From the NCBI GenBank assembly GCA_003153375.1, contig PLYM01000152.1, positions 20,373 to 65,517 of the forward strand: a DNA stretch of 45,145 bases. The letters are read 5' to 3'. Positions 10,480 to 18,203 of this stretch are shown one piece after another (the first letter of the stretch is position 1; each line of letters starts with the position of its first letter). The notes under the pieces were generated by a model that made no database searches, was not told where the DNA came from, and saw only the letters and a list, made by a program, of their open reading frames with translations. Source of the DNA: Planctomycetaceae bacterium. GTDB lineage: Bacteria; Planctomycetota; Planctomycetia; Pirellulales; PALSA-1355. A program made the position numbers and the translations under genes.

Positions 10480-11549
10480 GTGTACCGCGTTCTCTGGCTT
10501 CGCTGATCGTGCTGGCGGCGCTGTGTGCCGCGCCGGCCGTGGCTTTCGACAACAAACCGAACGGCGACTTTGCCCAGAAGGCCAGTTGGAAGATTCCCAC
10601 GGCCGAAAGCGTGCGTGAACAGGCCCTGGCCTGGCTGGCCGATCGGCCGATCGACGCCCCGGCGCGCGCGCAGGTCGAAGCCCTGTGGTCCAGCGCCACG
10701 CTGCCCGGCGGCAAGGACCACTTGCTCGACGTTCTCTGCGCCACATTTGCCGCGGCCGATCCGCAAGCGCGCGATCTGGTGACGTTGTGCTCGCAGCCCC
10801 GGCGTCAGGTCACTCTGCCCGATGTCACCTGGCTGGTCGATGGCAAGACGGCCGCCATCGAGCGGCAGAATTTGCGACTGCTCTACGGCCGCTGGCTCGT
10901 GCAAGAGACGCTCTATGACGAAGCGACTGGGCAGCTGGATGGCCTGCAGCCGGAAGACGTCGCCGATCCGGCGGGGTTGTTGTTCTATCAAGCCGTGGTG
11001 CAGCAGCGCACGCTGAAGCGCGACGCCGGCCTGTCGTCGATCGCGCGGCTACTGGAAAATGAAGCCAACTTGCCCAAGCGATTCACTTCGGTGGCCCGGC
11101 TGATGCAGGCCGATCTCGATGCCCTCAAGGACGAATCGCTCGACCACATCGCGCGCCGCATGGACGACGTGCGCCGCCGACTCGACCTGGGTCGGGCCGG
11201 GCCCAAGGTGCGCGAAGTCGAGGATGGCGTGATCGCATCGCTCGACAAGCTGATCAAAGAGATGGAACAACAGCAGCAAGCGGCCGCCGCGGCTGCCGCC
11301 GCCGCCGGACGTGGCGGCACTCGCTCCACGCAGCCCGCGCGCGACAGCGTGCCGATGGAAGGCAAGGGCGCGGGCGAAGTGGCTAAGAAACCTCTCGGCG
11401 GCGAAGGCGGTTGGGGCGACTTGCCTCCCCGCCAGCGCCAGGAAGCCTTGCAGCAGATTGGCAAGGATTTTCCCGCTCACTATCGCGACGTCATCGAACA
11501 GTACTTCCGCAAACTGGCCAGTGAAAGCACTGAGCAGAGCGATAAATAG
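10476..11549 (+). CDS. exported hypothetical protein
   Basis: This 357-residue protein begins in an ATGA overlap with the preceding gene and is preceded by a strong AGGGAGGAA ribosome-binding site. The N-terminus is a signal peptide (LASLIVLAALCAAPAVA). The body is mostly alpha-helical by composition, with a Gln/Ala-rich run near residues 263-277 followed by Gly/Arg-rich sequence. I recognise no family. Position and export signal suggest it works with the neighbouring exported coiled-coil protein. A 15-base direct repeat spans its stop codon (see separate entry). Confidence 0.85.
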   Translation: MSVPRSLASLIVLAALCAAPAVAFDNKPNGDFAQKASWKIPTAESVREQALAWLADRPIDAPARAQVEALWSSATLPGGKDHLLDVLCATFAAADPQARDLVTLCSQPRRQVTLPDVTWLVDGKTAAIERQNLRLLYGRWLVQETLYDEATGQLDGLQPEDVADPAGLLFYQAVVQQRTLKRDAGLSSIARLLENEANLPKRFTSVARLMQADLDALKDESLDHIARRMDDVRRRLDLGRAGPKVREVEDGVIASLDKLIKEMEQQQQAAAAAAAAAGRGGTRSTQPARDSVPMEGKGAGEVAKKPLGGEGGWGDLPPRQRQEALQQIGKDFPAHYRDVIEQYFRKLASESTEQSDK

Positions 11550-11567
11550 GTGGCAGAGCGATAAATA
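11534..11567 (+). repeat. 15-bp direct repeat across a stop codon
   Basis: GCAGAGCGATAAATA occurs at 11534-11548 and again at 11553-11567, a 19-base period. The first copy contains most of the stop codon of the preceding gene. The second copy lies just downstream and ends in another TAA-containing sequence. It looks like a small local duplication. Confidence 0.85.
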
Positions 11568-11595
11568 AACGAGCCAAACGACAGATAAAGGAACC

Positions 11596-12807
11596 GTGCT
11601 TGTGTTGATGTGGAATCTACTGCTGAGCGTGGCGCTCGTGGGAGCGGCCGCGGACTTCGAGGCTCAATCGCTCGACGGCCAGACGGTCGCCGGTCAGATC
11701 GCTTCGTTGGACGCCCGCCAGGTGGTGCTGCGCTCCGATGACGGTGACACAACCTTGGCTCTCGGTTCGCTGGCGGCGCTCGCGCGTCGAGACCCCAACA
11801 CCGACGCCCGACGCAAAGCCAAGCTGTGGGTCGAACTGGTCGACGGCTCGGGCCTGGCGGCTGTCGACTACGCGGTCAAAGGCGACACGGCCCGGCTCAC
11901 GCTCTGCTCGGGCGTCGCGGCCGAAATGCCGTCACGCAACGTGCAGTGGGTCCGCTTCAGTGCTCCAACGGCCGACGACGAGAAGCTCGACAAGCAGTGG
12001 ACCGACATTATCGCCACCAAAGCCACGGCCGACTTGTTGGTCGTTCGCAAGAGCGGCGCCCTCGATTATCTCGAAGGCGTGCAAGGCGACGTCGACGCCG
12101 ACACGTGCAGCTTTGAGCTCGATAAGGAAGTCATTCCGGTCAAGCGGCCGAAGGTCGAGGGGATCAACTACTTCCGCCGTACCGGGGCCCAACTGCCCGA
12201 GGCCGTCGGGCAATTGGCGACAGCCGATGGCAGCCGACTGGCGCTGCGTGCGATCGAACTGAAGGAAGACGCCGTGCATCTGACAACACCGGGCGGCGTC
12301 GCGTTCGACGTGCCGTTGTCCGAAGTGGTACGATTCGATTTTTCCTTGGGCAAGATCGCATTCCTCAGTGACCTGACGGTCGAGAGCGCGACCACGGTGC
12401 CCTACCTGGATTTCAAGGAACCGCCCGCGGCGATCGCGGCCTCCTATCAATTTCGCCGCGACGCGTCGTTCGAAGGCAATCCGCTGCGGTTGGATGGCAA
12501 GGTTTATCGCAAGGGGCTGTCGCTGCAAAGCCGCAGCGTGCTCGCCTACAAGTTGCCCGGCAAGTTTCGGCTCTTCAAGTCCGTGGTTGGCATCGACGAC
12601 AGCGTGCGCGAAACCGGGGACGTGCACGTCGTGATCAAAGGAGACGGCAAAGTCCTCTGGCAAGGTGACATCACGAGCGCCGATGCCGCCCAAGAGTTGG
12701 AAGTCGACGTCGCCGGCGTCAAGCGGTTGGAACTCGTGGTCGACTATGGTGAGGATTCAAGTTTTGGCGATTGGCTCGATTTCGCTGACGCACGAGTGAC
12801 CAAATAA
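11596..12807 (+). CDS. exported NPCBM/NEW2 domain protein
   Basis: The protein has up to 403 residues. The start is uncertain among GTG 11596, GTG 11602 and ATG 11608; the AAAGGA at 11587-11592 is best spaced for 11602. A short hydrophobic N-terminus (LLLSVALVGAAA) looks like a signal peptide. The first two thirds are beta-rich and contain repeated short motifs typical of small SH3-like or Sm-like folds. The last third (about 275-400) matches the NPCBM carbohydrate-binding module found in glycosidases: an RLDGKVYRKGLSLQSRSVL stretch and a closing VDYGEDSSFGDWLDFADARV. It may bind glycans in the envelope. No glycosidase domain is attached. Confidence 0.85.
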   Translation: MLVLMWNLLLSVALVGAAADFEAQSLDGQTVAGQIASLDARQVVLRSDDGDTTLALGSLAALARRDPNTDARRKAKLWVELVDGSGLAAVDYAVKGDTARLTLCSGVAAEMPSRNVQWVRFSAPTADDEKLDKQWTDIIATKATADLLVVRKSGALDYLEGVQGDVDADTCSFELDKEVIPVKRPKVEGINYFRRTGAQLPEAVGQLATADGSRLALRAIELKEDAVHLTTPGGVAFDVPLSEVVRFDFSLGKIAFLSDLTVESATTVPYLDFKEPPAAIAASYQFRRDASFEGNPLRLDGKVYRKGLSLQSRSVLAYKLPGKFRLFKSVVGIDDSVRETGDVHVVIKGDGKVLWQGDITSADAAQELEVDVAGVKRLELVVDYGEDSSFGDWLDFADARVTK

Positions 12808-12816
12808 GGTTAAACC

Positions 12817-14637
12817 ATGCGGTTCCTGGATCATTTATTCTTGCCGGCCACGCGCGGAGCACGTCGCACGACGACGTGCGCCCCGCTTTGCGGCCTGGCC
12901 CTGGCCATTGTGTGCAGCCTGCCGGCGACGCTTTGCGCCGCGGTCGATGCGGACGTTCTCCAGGCCGAAGCGGCCCGCGTCGCGGTGGTCGATGCGGCCT
13001 GTCGTTCCACGGTGGCGATCTTTGCCAAAGGGGGCCAAGGGGGCGGATCGGGGGTCGTGATCAGCGCCGACGGCTATGCGCTCAGCAACTTCCACGTCAC
13101 GCACGAGGCCGGCACCGCGATGAAGTGCGGCATGGCCGACGGTAAGCTGTACGACGCCGTGATCGTGGGCCTCGACCCGACGGGCGACGTGGCCCTCATC
13201 AAACTGCTCGGACGCGACGATTTTCCGCACGCCGAGATGGCCGATAGCGACAAGGTGCAAGTCGGCGATTGGTGCTTTGCCATCGGCAATCCGTTCCTGC
13301 TGGCCACCGACTTTCACCCGACCGTGAGTTACGGCGTGATCTCGGGCGTACACCGCTATCAATATCCGGCCGGCTCGATCCTGGAGTACAGCGACTGCCT
13401 GCAAGCCGACGCGGCCATCAACCCGGGCAACTCGGGCGGGCCGATGTTTGACGCGGCGGGGCAACTGATCGGCATCAACGGCCGCGGCTCGTTCGAAAAG
13501 CGAGGCCGCGTGAACGTCGGCGTCGGCTATGCGATCTCGATCAATCAGATCAAGAACTTCCTCGGCCACCTGAAAAGTGGCCGATTGGTTGACCATGCCA
13601 CGCTGGGAGCCAGCGTGCGCAGCGACGAGAATCGCCGCGTGATCGTCGACGACGTGCTCGAAGAGTCCGACGCCTTTCGCCGCGGCCTGCGCTATGGCGA
13701 CGAGCTGGTCAGCTTCGCCGGACGTCCGGTCAATACCGCCAACGGGTTCAAGAACGTGCTGGGCATCTATCCCAAGGGTTGGCGCGTGGCGGTTTCCTAC
13801 CGTCGCAAGACCGAGGCCTTTGATGTGCCGGTGCGGCTGCGCGGCGTGCATCGCGATGGCGAGCTGGCCCAGCTCGTGCAATCGGCCCCGCAGGGCGAAG
13901 GCGATGAGCCGCCCAAGCCCAAGGGGGGCGAACCGCCGAAACGCGGATCGAAGCCGAAAATGAAGGCCCACGCGCATGCCAAGCCGGAGCCCATGCCTGA
14001 AATCGTCAAACAGCATTTCGTCGACAAGCCCGGCTACGTCAACTACTACTTCAACGAGTTGAACCGCGACCGGGTTTGGAAAGCCCTGGTGGCGCGGGGC
14101 GACTACAGTGCCTGGCAAGGCGCTTGGACGTTGACGGGTCAGAACTCGACGGCCGAGGAGTTCAAGCTCGAATTCTCTGACAAGCAAGCGTCGATCAAGT
14201 TGCCCAGTGGCGAATTGGCGATCGAACTCGGCGGCGAGCTGGCTAATCATCTCGAGCCGCCAGGTAGCGGCGGGTTGCTCGTGGCCTTGGCCATCTGGCG
14301 GCGGCTGCTGGTGCAGGGGCCCGCCAATTTCGGGGACGTTTACTATCTGGGCACGGCCCCGCTCGAAGGTCGCGAGAAGCTGGTCGACGTGCTCGTGGGC
14401 GGCCACGGCGACGTCGAGTGCAACTTCCAGTTCGACCCTGATAGCGGACACCTGGTAGCGATGGAATTGATTCCCGAGGAGGACACCGATCCTTGTGAGC
14501 TGTACTTCAGCGAGTATCGCGAAGTCGAGGGCCGCATGTTGCCGGGACGAATCGAAGTGCATCACGGCGACGAGTTCAAGGAAGTCTTTCAGTGCAAACA
14601 GTACACCTTCGCGGCCCCGCCCGAGAAGCAGCCATGA
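12817..14637 (+). CDS. HtrA-like trypsin-fold serine protease with PDZ domain, triad intact
   Basis: This 606-residue exported protein has a signal peptide ending near residue 42 (CSLPATLCAA). The trypsin-like domain spans about 55-250 with all three catalytic residues in place: H93 in LSNFHV, D124 in TGDVALIKL and S206 in NPGNSGGPM. A PDZ domain follows at about 260-350. A Lys/Pro/His-rich linker (about 362-395) leads to a C-terminal domain of roughly 210 residues that I do not recognise. HtrA-type proteases degrade or refold misfolded envelope proteins. The gene starts nine bases after the NPCBM gene and its stop overlaps the next start as ATGA, so it is probably co-transcribed with both. 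Confidence 0.92.
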   Translation: MRFLDHLFLPATRGARRTTTCAPLCGLALAIVCSLPATLCAAVDADVLQAEAARVAVVDAACRSTVAIFAKGGQGGGSGVVISADGYALSNFHVTHEAGTAMKCGMADGKLYDAVIVGLDPTGDVALIKLLGRDDFPHAEMADSDKVQVGDWCFAIGNPFLLATDFHPTVSYGVISGVHRYQYPAGSILEYSDCLQADAAINPGNSGGPMFDAAGQLIGINGRGSFEKRGRVNVGVGYAISINQIKNFLGHLKSGRLVDHATLGASVRSDENRRVIVDDVLEESDAFRRGLRYGDELVSFAGRPVNTANGFKNVLGIYPKGWRVAVSYRRKTEAFDVPVRLRGVHRDGELAQLVQSAPQGEGDEPPKPKGGEPPKRGSKPKMKAHAHAKPEPMPEIVKQHFVDKPGYVNYYFNELNRDRVWKALVARGDYSAWQGAWTLTGQNSTAEEFKLEFSDKQASIKLPSGELAIELGGELANHLEPPGSGGLLVALAIWRRLLVQGPANFGDVYYLGTAPLEGREKLVDVLVGGHGDVECNFQFDPDSGHLVAMELIPEEDTDPCELYFSEYREVEGRMLPGRIEVHHGDEFKEVFQCKQYTFAAPPEKQP

Positions 14638-15713
14638 GTTTTTGCTCGCATCGGTTTTCCATTCGACGGTTGGCCGTGTCGCCGGCGGCGCGGCTCGGTG
14701 CGTGCGCGCTGCTGAGCGTCTCGCTGCTTTGTGTGGCGCTCGAGGAGTCACTATCGGCGGCCGATTCGTTCGCGGCCGTGATTGCCGAAACGCAGCCCAA
14801 GATGGTCAAGATTTATGGCGCCGGCGGACCGCGCGGGCTGGAATCATATCAAAGCGGCTTCTTGATTTCCGACCAGGGACATATTGTCACCGTCTGGAGC
14901 TACGTCCTCGACACCGACTACATCACGGCCACGCTCGACGACGGGCGAAAGTTCGAGGCCAAGCTGCTGGGCGCCGATCCGCGGCTCGACCTGGCCGTGT
15001 TGAAAGTCGAAGCCAGGGAATTGCCCCACTTCGAGCTCGCCGCCGGCGTGCCGGGCGAGGCCGGCAATCGGGTACTGGCGTTCAGCAACTTGTTTGGCGT
15101 CGCCACGGGCGACGAACCGGCCAGCGTGCAGCATGGAATCATCGCCGTCAAAACGCGGCTGGATGCCCGTCGCGGCACTTTTGAAACACCCTATCACGGC
15201 TCGGTCTATGTGCTCGACGCCATGACGAACAATCCTGGCGCCGCGGGCGGAGCCCTGACGAACCTCCACGGCGAATTGCTGGCGATGCTCGGCAAGGAAC
15301 TGCGCAGTGCGCAAAACAACATCTGGCTGAACTACTCTCTGCCGATCGAGGAGTTACGCTCGTCGATCGAGCAAATCCTGCAAGGAAAATTCCGTCCTGG
15401 CGAGGACAAGACTACCACCAAGCCGGTCGACGCCATCGACCTGGCTCAGCTTGGGCTGGTGCTGGTGCCCGACGTGCTCGATCGCACGCCCCCCTACGTC
15501 GACCTGGTCCGCGCCGACTCACCCGCCGGCCTGGCGGGGGTCAAGTCCGACGACCTCGTGGTGTTTGTCGGCGACAACCTGGTCCATTCCTGCAAGGGTT
15601 TTCGCGAGGAGCTTTCGCGCATCGAGCGCGACAGCAAGTTGCGGATTGTTTTGATGCGCGACCAGGAGTTGGTCGAAGTCGAAATTCAACCGGTCGCGGA
15701 GCAGAAGAAATGA
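14634..15713 (+). CDS. HtrA-like pseudoprotease (His and Ser lost) with PDZ domain
   Basis: This is a 359-residue protein from ATG 14634 (ATGA overlap). The N-terminus carries a signal peptide (ACALLSVSLLCVALEESLSAA). The trypsin-like fold is clear, with the strand pattern GFLISDQGHIVTVWSYV and DPRLDLAVLKV. The catalytic His position reads Ser89 (VTVWSYV instead of VTNxHVV). The Asp is kept (D119). The Ser position is Ala204 (NPGAAGGAL instead of NPGNSGGPL). A C-terminal PDZ domain covers about 275-355. By the known mechanism of serine proteases it cannot be catalytic in the usual way. It is probably a binding or regulatory partner of the active protease next door (inference). Confidence 0.9.
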   Translation: MSFCSHRFSIRRLAVSPAARLGACALLSVSLLCVALEESLSAADSFAAVIAETQPKMVKIYGAGGPRGLESYQSGFLISDQGHIVTVWSYVLDTDYITATLDDGRKFEAKLLGADPRLDLAVLKVEARELPHFELAAGVPGEAGNRVLAFSNLFGVATGDEPASVQHGIIAVKTRLDARRGTFETPYHGSVYVLDAMTNNPGAAGGALTNLHGELLAMLGKELRSAQNNIWLNYSLPIEELRSSIEQILQGKFRPGEDKTTTKPVDAIDLAQLGLVLVPDVLDRTPPYVDLVRADSPAGLAGVKSDDLVVFVGDNLVHSCKGFREELSRIERDSKLRIVLMRDQELVEVEIQPVAEQKK

Positions 15714-17752
15714 GTGGTAGGCTGAAGGCTGAAGGCTGTAGGCTGAAGGTCGGAAATAGCGGCGCCGCTTGCTGGGCGCTGCTGGTTGCGACCTCGTTGA
15801 TGATGTCGGCAGGCCACGCGCTGGCGGCGGACGAATTGCAGCGGCGCGAAGAGCAGGCCATGAAGGCGGCCGTGGCGCGGGTGGCGCCATCGGTCGTGCG
15901 CATTGAGACGGTTGGCGGCCTGGAGCGCGTGGGACAGGTGCTGATCGGCACCGGGCCGACGACGGGTCTGGTCGTGTCGGCCGAGGGGCATATCGTTTCT
16001 AGCGCGTTCAACTTCGCACAAAAGCCCGATTCGATTCTGGTCACCCTCAGCGACGGCTCGCGCCATGCCGCCAAATTGGTCGCCACGGATCACAGCCGGA
16101 TGCTCGTGCTGTTGAAGATCGAGACCGAAGCCAAGCTCACCGTGCCCGAGGCGGTGCCCCTGGCTGAAATGCGCGTCGGCCAATGGTCCTTGGCCGTGGG
16201 CCGCACGTTCGACGCGGGGCAGACGAACCTTTCAGTCGGCATCGTCAGCGCGCTCGATCGAATCTGGGGCAAGGCCGTGCAAACCGACGCCAAGATTTCG
16301 CCCAATAATTACGGCGGTCCGCTCATCGATATCGCCGGCCGGGTGCTGGGCGTGCTCGTGCCCATGTCTCCCGACGGCACTGGCGAAATGGCCGGCGTTG
16401 AATGGTACGACTCGGGCATCGGCTTTGCCATTCCGCTGGCCGGCGTGGTGCAAGTGCTGCCGAAGCTTGTCCAGGGCCAGGACCTGCAACCCGGCGTGCT
16501 GGGCGTGAATCTGAAAGGCGCGGACCTGTACGGCCAGGCCACGACGCTCGCGGCCGTTCGAGCCACGGGGCCGGCGTACAAGGCCGGCTTCCGGGCAGGC
16601 GACGTGATCGTCGAGGCCGGCGGCCAACCGGTCACGCGTCCCGCCGAATTGAAACATCAGTTGGGCCGTCTCTACGCCGGCGAGAAGATCAAGCTCGTGG
16701 CCCGTCGCGGCGACGGGCGCATCGATCGCGAAGTCGAGTTGGCGGACAAGATCGAGCCGTTTGATTTTCCCTTTCTGGGCATCCTGCCGATGCGTCCGCT
16801 GGCCGGCGAAAAGGCGGCCGGACTCGTCGTGCGTTACGTCTATCCCGACAGCCCTGCGGCGACGGTTGGCATCAAGGCCGGCGATCGCATTCAAGCCGTC
16901 GGCGGAACCGAGGTTGAATCGGCCGACTCACTCGCGCAAAAGCTGCAAAACCTGGCGCCTGGCGAGCCGGTGCAAATCGAAGTCCGCCGTGGCAGCGAGA
17001 CTTTGCTGCTGCGACCCATCTTGGGCCGACTGCCCGAAAGCCTCGTCGATGAATTGCCGCCAGCGCACGCCGCCGTCGAGCCGCCCGTCGCGCCCGACAA
17101 GCCAGGCGAAACTGAGCCCGAGCAGCCCCAGGTGGGCGTGGTCGCGCTCAAGATTCCCGAATTTCAAAACGAGTGCCTGGCCTACGTGCCCGAGTCCTAT
17201 GATCCGCGGGTCGCGTACGGCGTTGTGGTCTGGCTCCACGCGCCCGGAGGTCTCAAGCAGGATGAATTGATCGAGCTTTGGAAGCCGCTTTGCCAACAGC
17301 ACGATTTCATTCTCGTGGCGCCCAAGGCGACCGATCGCACCAAGTGGCAACCGACCGAGGGGCGTTTCGTGCGCCGAGCGCTCGACGACGTGATGAAAAA
17401 TTATACGACCGACCCTTCGCGCATCGTACTGCTGGGTCAGGAGGGGGGCGGAGCGATGGCCTACCTGGTTGGGTTGGCGAGTCCCGACGTGGTGCGAGCC
17501 GTGGCCGTGGTCGACTCTCCCATGCCCCGCCTGGTGCAGGTGCCAGAAACCGAGCCGGTGCATCGCCTGGCATTCTTCACCACGCTGGCCACGAAGAGCG
17601 AAACGACCGCGGCGGTCGAAGCGGGCATCAAACGCCTGCGGGCGATGAAGTACCCCGTCACCGTCAAGGAAGTCGGGGAGCAAGGTCGCTCGCTGTTGAC
17701 CGACGAGCTCGAAGCCCTGGTCCGCTGGTTCGATGCTCTCGACCGGCTGTGA
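15710..17752 (+). CDS. fusion of HtrA-like pseudoprotease, two PDZ domains and inactive alpha/beta-hydrolase-like domain
   Basis: The protein has 680 residues. ATG 15710 is the only plausible start, in an ATGA overlap. The first 15 codons are encoded by a heptanucleotide repeat, which supplies the basic n-region of a signal peptide whose core is CWALLVATSLMMSAGHALA. The trypsin-like domain (about 50-250) lacks all three triad residues: His becomes Phe100, Asp becomes Met131 and Ser becomes Tyr201 (SPNNYGGPL). Two PDZ domains follow at about 262-345 and 354-438. The C-terminal 200 residues resemble an esterase/dienelactone-hydrolase fold, but the nucleophile elbow reads GQEGG with Glu578 where Ser is expected. 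No terminal His motif is seen. It is likely a non-enzymatic scaffold or binding protein. Confidence 0.88.
   Translation: MSGRLKAEGCRLKVGNSGAACWALLVATSLMMSAGHALAADELQRREEQAMKAAVARVAPSVVRIETVGGLERVGQVLIGTGPTTGLVVSAEGHIVSSAFNFAQKPDSILVTLSDGSRHAAKLVATDHSRMLVLLKIETEAKLTVPEAVPLAEMRVGQWSLAVGRTFDAGQTNLSVGIVSALDRIWGKAVQTDAKISPNNYGGPLIDIAGRVLGVLVPMSPDGTGEMAGVEWYDSGIGFAIPLAGVVQVLPKLVQGQDLQPGVLGVNLKGADLYGQATTLAAVRATGPAYKAGFRAGDVIVEAGGQPVTRPAELKHQLGRLYAGEKIKLVARRGDGRIDREVELADKIEPFDFPFLGILPMRPLAGEKAAGLVVRYVYPDSPAATVGIKAGDRIQAVGGTEVESADSLAQKLQNLAPGEPVQIEVRRGSETLLLRPILGRLPESLVDELPPAHAAVEPPVAPDKPGETEPEQPQVGVVALKIPEFQNECLAYVPESYDPRVAYGVVVWLHAPGGLKQDELIELWKPLCQQHDFILVAPKATDRTKWQPTEGRFVRRALDDVMKNYTTDPSRIVLLGQEGGGAMAYLVGLASPDVVRAVAVVDSPMPRLVQVPETEPVHRLAFFTTLATKSETTAAVEAGIKRLRAMKYPVTVKEVGEQGRSLLTDELEALVRWFDALDRL
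15720..15747 (+). repeat. heptanucleotide tandem repeat (GGCTGAA)x4, translated
   Basis: Four 7-base units lie head to tail: GGCTGAA, GGCTGAA, GGCTGTA, GGCTGAA. They are inside the 5' end of the pseudoprotease-hydrolase gene and are read as the basic peptide RLKAEGCRLK. Confidence 0.95.
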
Positions 17753-17827
17753 TTCGTCCGGATCGGTCGTGACGTGTCGGTGCCACGCCTTGTGCCGCGC
17801 CAAGGGTCGCGAGCATAATCGACCGTC

Positions 17828-18118
17828 ATGCACCGACCGACCATCGCGCTGATCACCGTTGTCCTGTTGGCCGTCGGCGTCTACGCGCACTCGCAAACCG
17901 ATTCGGGCCTGTCGGCCGCCTGCCTGCGGGTCGGCACGGTGATGGCCATCCTCTGGTTCGCCCAACCGCAACTCCAAAACGTCCCCCGTTGGCTCATCGG
18001 AGTCGTGGGCGTCGCGCTGCTTATCGCGACCCGCTGGCCCAAAGTCTTGCTCCTTGCCCTGCCCGTGGGCTTCGTGCTGTGGATCCTGAGCCCCGGGAAG
18101 AAGAAGGATGAAGGATGA
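17828..18118 (+). CDS. small hypothetical membrane protein
   Basis: This 96-residue protein has three hydrophobic segments (about 5-20, 32-46 and 54-88, the last long enough for two helices) and a basic tail KKKDEG. It follows the eleven-gene array by 75 bases on the same strand and could be its last member or a separate gene. The last codons and the TGA stop are made by a GGATGAA x2 heptad. No family is recognised. The hydrophobic pattern supports a real gene, but a chance reading frame is possible. Confidence 0.6.
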   Translation: MHRPTIALITVVLLAVGVYAHSQTDSGLSAACLRVGTVMAILWFAQPQLQNVPRWLIGVVGVALLIATRWPKVLLLALPVGFVLWILSPGKKKDEG

Positions 18119-18119
18119 A
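18106..18119 (+). repeat. heptanucleotide repeat (GGATGAA)x2 at a gene end
   Basis: Two GGATGAA units contain the stop codon of the small membrane protein gene. The unit differs by one base from the GGCTGAA heptad found elsewhere in this window. Confidence 0.7.
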
Positions 18120-18175
18120 AACAAAGGAAGGACGGGACGTTCCGGCTGACGCGGCCTGGCGGCTTGCTCGTTTCC

Positions 18176-18203
18176 TTCAGTCTTCAGCCTTCCGCCTTCA
18201 GCC
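18176..18203 (-). repeat. heptanucleotide tandem repeat (TTCAGCC)x4, 3' end of TIM-barrel gene
   Basis: Four units on the + strand read TTCAGTC, TTCAGCC, TTCCGCC, TTCAGCC. Read on the minus strand they encode the last residues RLKAEG and the stop codon of the TIM-barrel gene. They form an inverted pair with the repeat at 19058-19085 (26 of 28 positions match). Confidence 0.95.
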
